Source: Deltaproteobacteria bacterium
Lineage (GTDB): Bacteria; Desulfobacterota; Syntrophia; Syntrophales; Smithellaceae
Direction: 5' to 3'
DNA: 7,533 bases
NCBI GenBank assembly: GCA_017860985.1
Contig: JAGFXG010000047.1
Location: forward strand, 1 to 7,533
Made by a program: the position numbers and the translations under genes. Under the pieces are notes generated by a model. The model was not told where the DNA came from. It did no database searches and saw nothing but the letters and a program-made list of their open reading frames with translations. Numbering within the stretch: position 1 is the stretch's first letter; every line of letters starts with the position of its first letter. Positions 6,193 through 7,533 of the stretch are shown piece after piece.

Positions 6193-7028
6193 CCTCCCGG
6201 ATGCTCCATAAAAGCTCCGTCGGCAATACCGGTAGCCCCTACCAGATGTTTTTCGCCTCACTGCTTCTTCACCTGATTGCGATTGCCGCCATCATCATCA
6301 CCGTGCCCGGAACATCAAAGCAGTTAACCTTCGGCGCCCCCTATTCCGTCGCGCTGGTGGGTCCTGAAATTCTGCAGCCACCAAAGGGGACTTCTATAAC
6401 GAAAGACATTTTTCAGCCTCCTGCCCCGGAACCTCCCGTCATTCTGAAGCGAAAGGTGGAAGCCCCTCCAGCCGTCGATCTGATTAAAAAAAAAGAACCC
6501 GTAAAAGACACGGCTAAGGATATTATTACAGACAAGAGCAAAGATATCAGGCAGGCGGATCTCCAGAAGAAAATTGATGCGATCCGCCAGCAAGAGTTTT
6601 CTAAAGCGGATGTCCAGAAGAAAATCGATGCCCTGCGCCGAAAAGAACTCGCTAAGGCCGGGTCCGGAGAAACGCCGGGTGTTCCATATGGATCCACAGC
6701 GGCACGTATGGGTTCAGCCTCATCCTCTGCCGACTCGTCTAAGATAGACGAGTATAGCCGTTTTGTCTGGGCCAAAATCAAAAAGAACTGGACATTGCCG
6801 CCCTCGATGATGCCGAAAGACAACGTAGAAACCATCGTCGAGGTAAGAATAACAAGAAGCGGAGCCCTGGAATACATCGATTTTGAAAAACGTTCCGGCA
6901 ACACCTATTTTGATGAATCCGCCATGCGCGCGGTAAAAAAATCCGCTCCTTTCCCTCCGCTTGCGGGATGGGTAAACAGCAGTTTCATCGACTTCGGTAT
7001 CCGGTTTCACTCCGAGGACTTTCGCTGA
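6189..7028 (+). CDS. tolA: TolA/TonB-like energy-transducing protein
   Basis: This 279-residue protein has an N-terminal membrane anchor at about 20-40 (FFASLLLHLIAIAAIIITVP) that contains the SLLLHL pattern used by TolA and TonB to contact the motor. A proline-rich and charged periplasmic stretch follows at about 56-160. The C-terminal domain at about 186-279 is of TonB/TolA_C type, with VETIVEVRITRSGALEYIDF and FDESAMRAVKKSAPFPPLAG. It should span the periplasm and pass force from TolQR to TolB/Pal at the outer membrane. It is short beside E. coli TolA (421 residues) because the central helix is reduced to about 40 residues, largely two 17-residue repeats. Position between tolR and tolB supports a TolA role, although the C-terminal domain alone would also fit a generic TonB protein. 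The start overlaps the tolR stop by 4 bases. Confidence 0.85.
   Translation: MTSRMLHKSSVGNTGSPYQMFFASLLLHLIAIAAIIITVPGTSKQLTFGAPYSVALVGPEILQPPKGTSITKDIFQPPAPEPPVILKRKVEAPPAVDLIKKKEPVKDTAKDIITDKSKDIRQADLQKKIDAIRQQEFSKADVQKKIDALRRKELAKAGSGETPGVPYGSTAARMGSASSSADSSKIDEYSRFVWAKIKKNWTLPPSMMPKDNVETIVEVRITRSGALEYIDFEKRSGNTYFDESAMRAVKKSAPFPPLAGWVNSSFIDFGIRFHSEDFR
6555..6656 (+). repeat. Two 51-bp tandem repeats in the tolA-like gene
   Basis: Units at 6555-6605 and 6606-6656 encode residues 123-139 and 140-156, beginning ADLQKKIDAIR and ADVQKKIDALR. The first eleven positions agree except for two conservative changes, and the ends are more diverged. The repeated Lys/Glu/Ala/Ile/Leu pattern suggests a helical or coiled-coil rod, matching the central helix of TolA. 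Confidence 0.75.
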
Positions 7029-7051
7029 ACAAATTTACTGATGGATGATGA

Positions 7052-7533
7052 ATGATTATGCATAATAAATATGTTTTAAAATTATTAATCCTTCTTGTTT
7101 TCCTGGCGATTTGCAGCGCTTACAGCACCGCCATGGCTAAAGTGTATATTGATATTGACGCACCCGGTTTTCAGCAATTCCCCATCGCGATTTGTGATTT
7201 TCAAAATAAAAACCCGGGGGCATCCGCATCCTCGGGGTTCAATTCCGCCATTGCCGATGACATCAAAAACTACCTCGACATGACGGGGATTTTTAAAATC
7301 CTGGACAAAAAAAGTTTTTTGGAAGGCGTTGAACCCGGATATCCGGAAAAAATCCGCTTCCCCGAGTGGACAGCCATCGGCGCTGATTTTCTGGTTCGAG
7401 GCGACTTAACCGTTCAGGGGAAAGACACGGTTGCCGACGGCCGCCTGTATGATGTGGCACGCGGCGAAATGCTTTTTAATAAAAGATATTCGGACACAGG
7501 CGGCAACACAAAAGCAATTGCACTTGCCATTGC
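7052..7533 (+). CDS. tolB: TolB, periplasmic Tol system protein, N-terminal part (partial)
   Basis: The frame is open for 160 codons and leaves the window, so the beta-propeller that makes up most of TolB (usually 420-450 residues in all) is not visible. The product starts MIMHNKYVLKLLILLVFLAI, a positively charged and then hydrophobic signal peptide, with a likely cleavage after Ala-Met-Ala (about residue 29, just before KVYIDIDAPG). The mature N-terminal domain then reads KVYIDIDAPGFQQFPIAICD, with DDIKNYLDMTGIFKILDK and GADFLVRGDLTV further on, the usual pattern of the TolB N domain. TolB is periplasmic and bridges the TolA-type protein and Pal. ATG at 7052 and ATG at 7058 are both in frame; GGA at 7043-7045 sits better for the first. 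It begins 23 bp after the tolA-like gene. Confidence 0.92.
   Translation, partial: MIMHNKYVLKLLILLVFLAICSAYSTAMAKVYIDIDAPGFQQFPIAICDFQNKNPGASASSGFNSAIADDIKNYLDMTGIFKILDKKSFLEGVEPGYPEKIRFPEWTAIGADFLVRGDLTVQGKDTVADGRLYDVARGEMLFNKRYSDTGGNTKAIALAI

Noticed and set aside
7100..7130. Possible lipobox in the TolB signal peptide (LAIC)
   Set aside because: The residue before the cysteine is Ile, not Gly/Ala/Ser, and an ordinary Ala-x-Ala cleavage site follows a few residues later. TolB is not normally a lipoprotein.
7211..7239. Imperfect GC-rich hairpin with AACCC and GGGTT arms in tolB
   Set aside because: Only 5 bp pair before a mismatch, it lies inside coding sequence, and no T-tract follows. 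Chance is the simpler explanation.
7095..7283. A 62-codon plus-strand frame inside the start of tolB
   Set aside because: It is out of frame with the tolB signal peptide and N domain, which are clearly recognisable in the other frame.
1..7533. CRISPR array, tRNA, rRNA, insertion sequence or integration site
   Set aside because: I read both strands for spaced repeats, cloverleaf-like segments, transposase motifs and terminal inverted repeats, and found none I could support.

Overview
The window looks like a piece of a Gram-negative chromosome, most likely a deltaproteobacterium in the broad sense (Desulfobacterota, perhaps a Syntrophales-like lineage). The reasons are a Tol system, which implies an outer membrane, a selenocysteine elongation factor, a YhaM-type OB-fold/HD protein, and a lysine-aminomutase-like enzyme that is closer to the long KamA branch than to E. 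coli EpmB. The taxonomic placement is inference from gene content; no rRNA or other marker is present. Base composition and codon use look even throughout, and I see no mobile element, tRNA, rRNA or CRISPR array. Coding density is very high, and no gene-free stretch exceeds about 100 bases.

Layout. (1) Positions 2-151 are the 3' end of selB. (2) 180-1136 is an HD-domain nuclease/hydrolase of the YhaM type on the plus strand. (3) 1141-2121 on the minus strand is a cation diffusion facilitator that meets the HD gene tail to tail with only 4 bp between the stop codons. (4) A 96-bp divergent intergenic region leads into 2218-4944, a cassette of epmB-like lysine 2,3-aminomutase, efp (elongation factor P) and epmA (LysRS-like EF-P ligase). 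(5) An 84-bp gap holds a candidate promoter with a Fur-box-like sequence in its spacer. It is followed by tolQ, tolR, tolA/tonB-like and the start of tolB, which runs off the window at 7533.

How the genes work together. EpmB isomerises lysine to beta-lysine, EpmA activates it and attaches it to a conserved lysine of EF-P (Lys32 here), and modified EF-P helps ribosomes through proline-rich stretches. In this window all three lie in order on one strand. TolQ and TolR form the inner-membrane proton-driven motor, the TolA/TonB-like protein carries the force across the periplasm, and TolB is the periplasmic partner; pal would be expected next, outside the window. The TolA-like protein has six Pro-Pro pairs, so it is a plausible client of the EF-P cassette just upstream.

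The window is mostly ordinary core-genome material and I did not find a clearly new system. The points most worth a second look are the Fur-like operator in the tol promoter, a perfect 13-bp inverted repeat inside epmB, the mixed KamA/EpmB residue pattern of the aminomutase, the four-cysteine tail of the CDF transporter, and the frequent use of TTG start codons.
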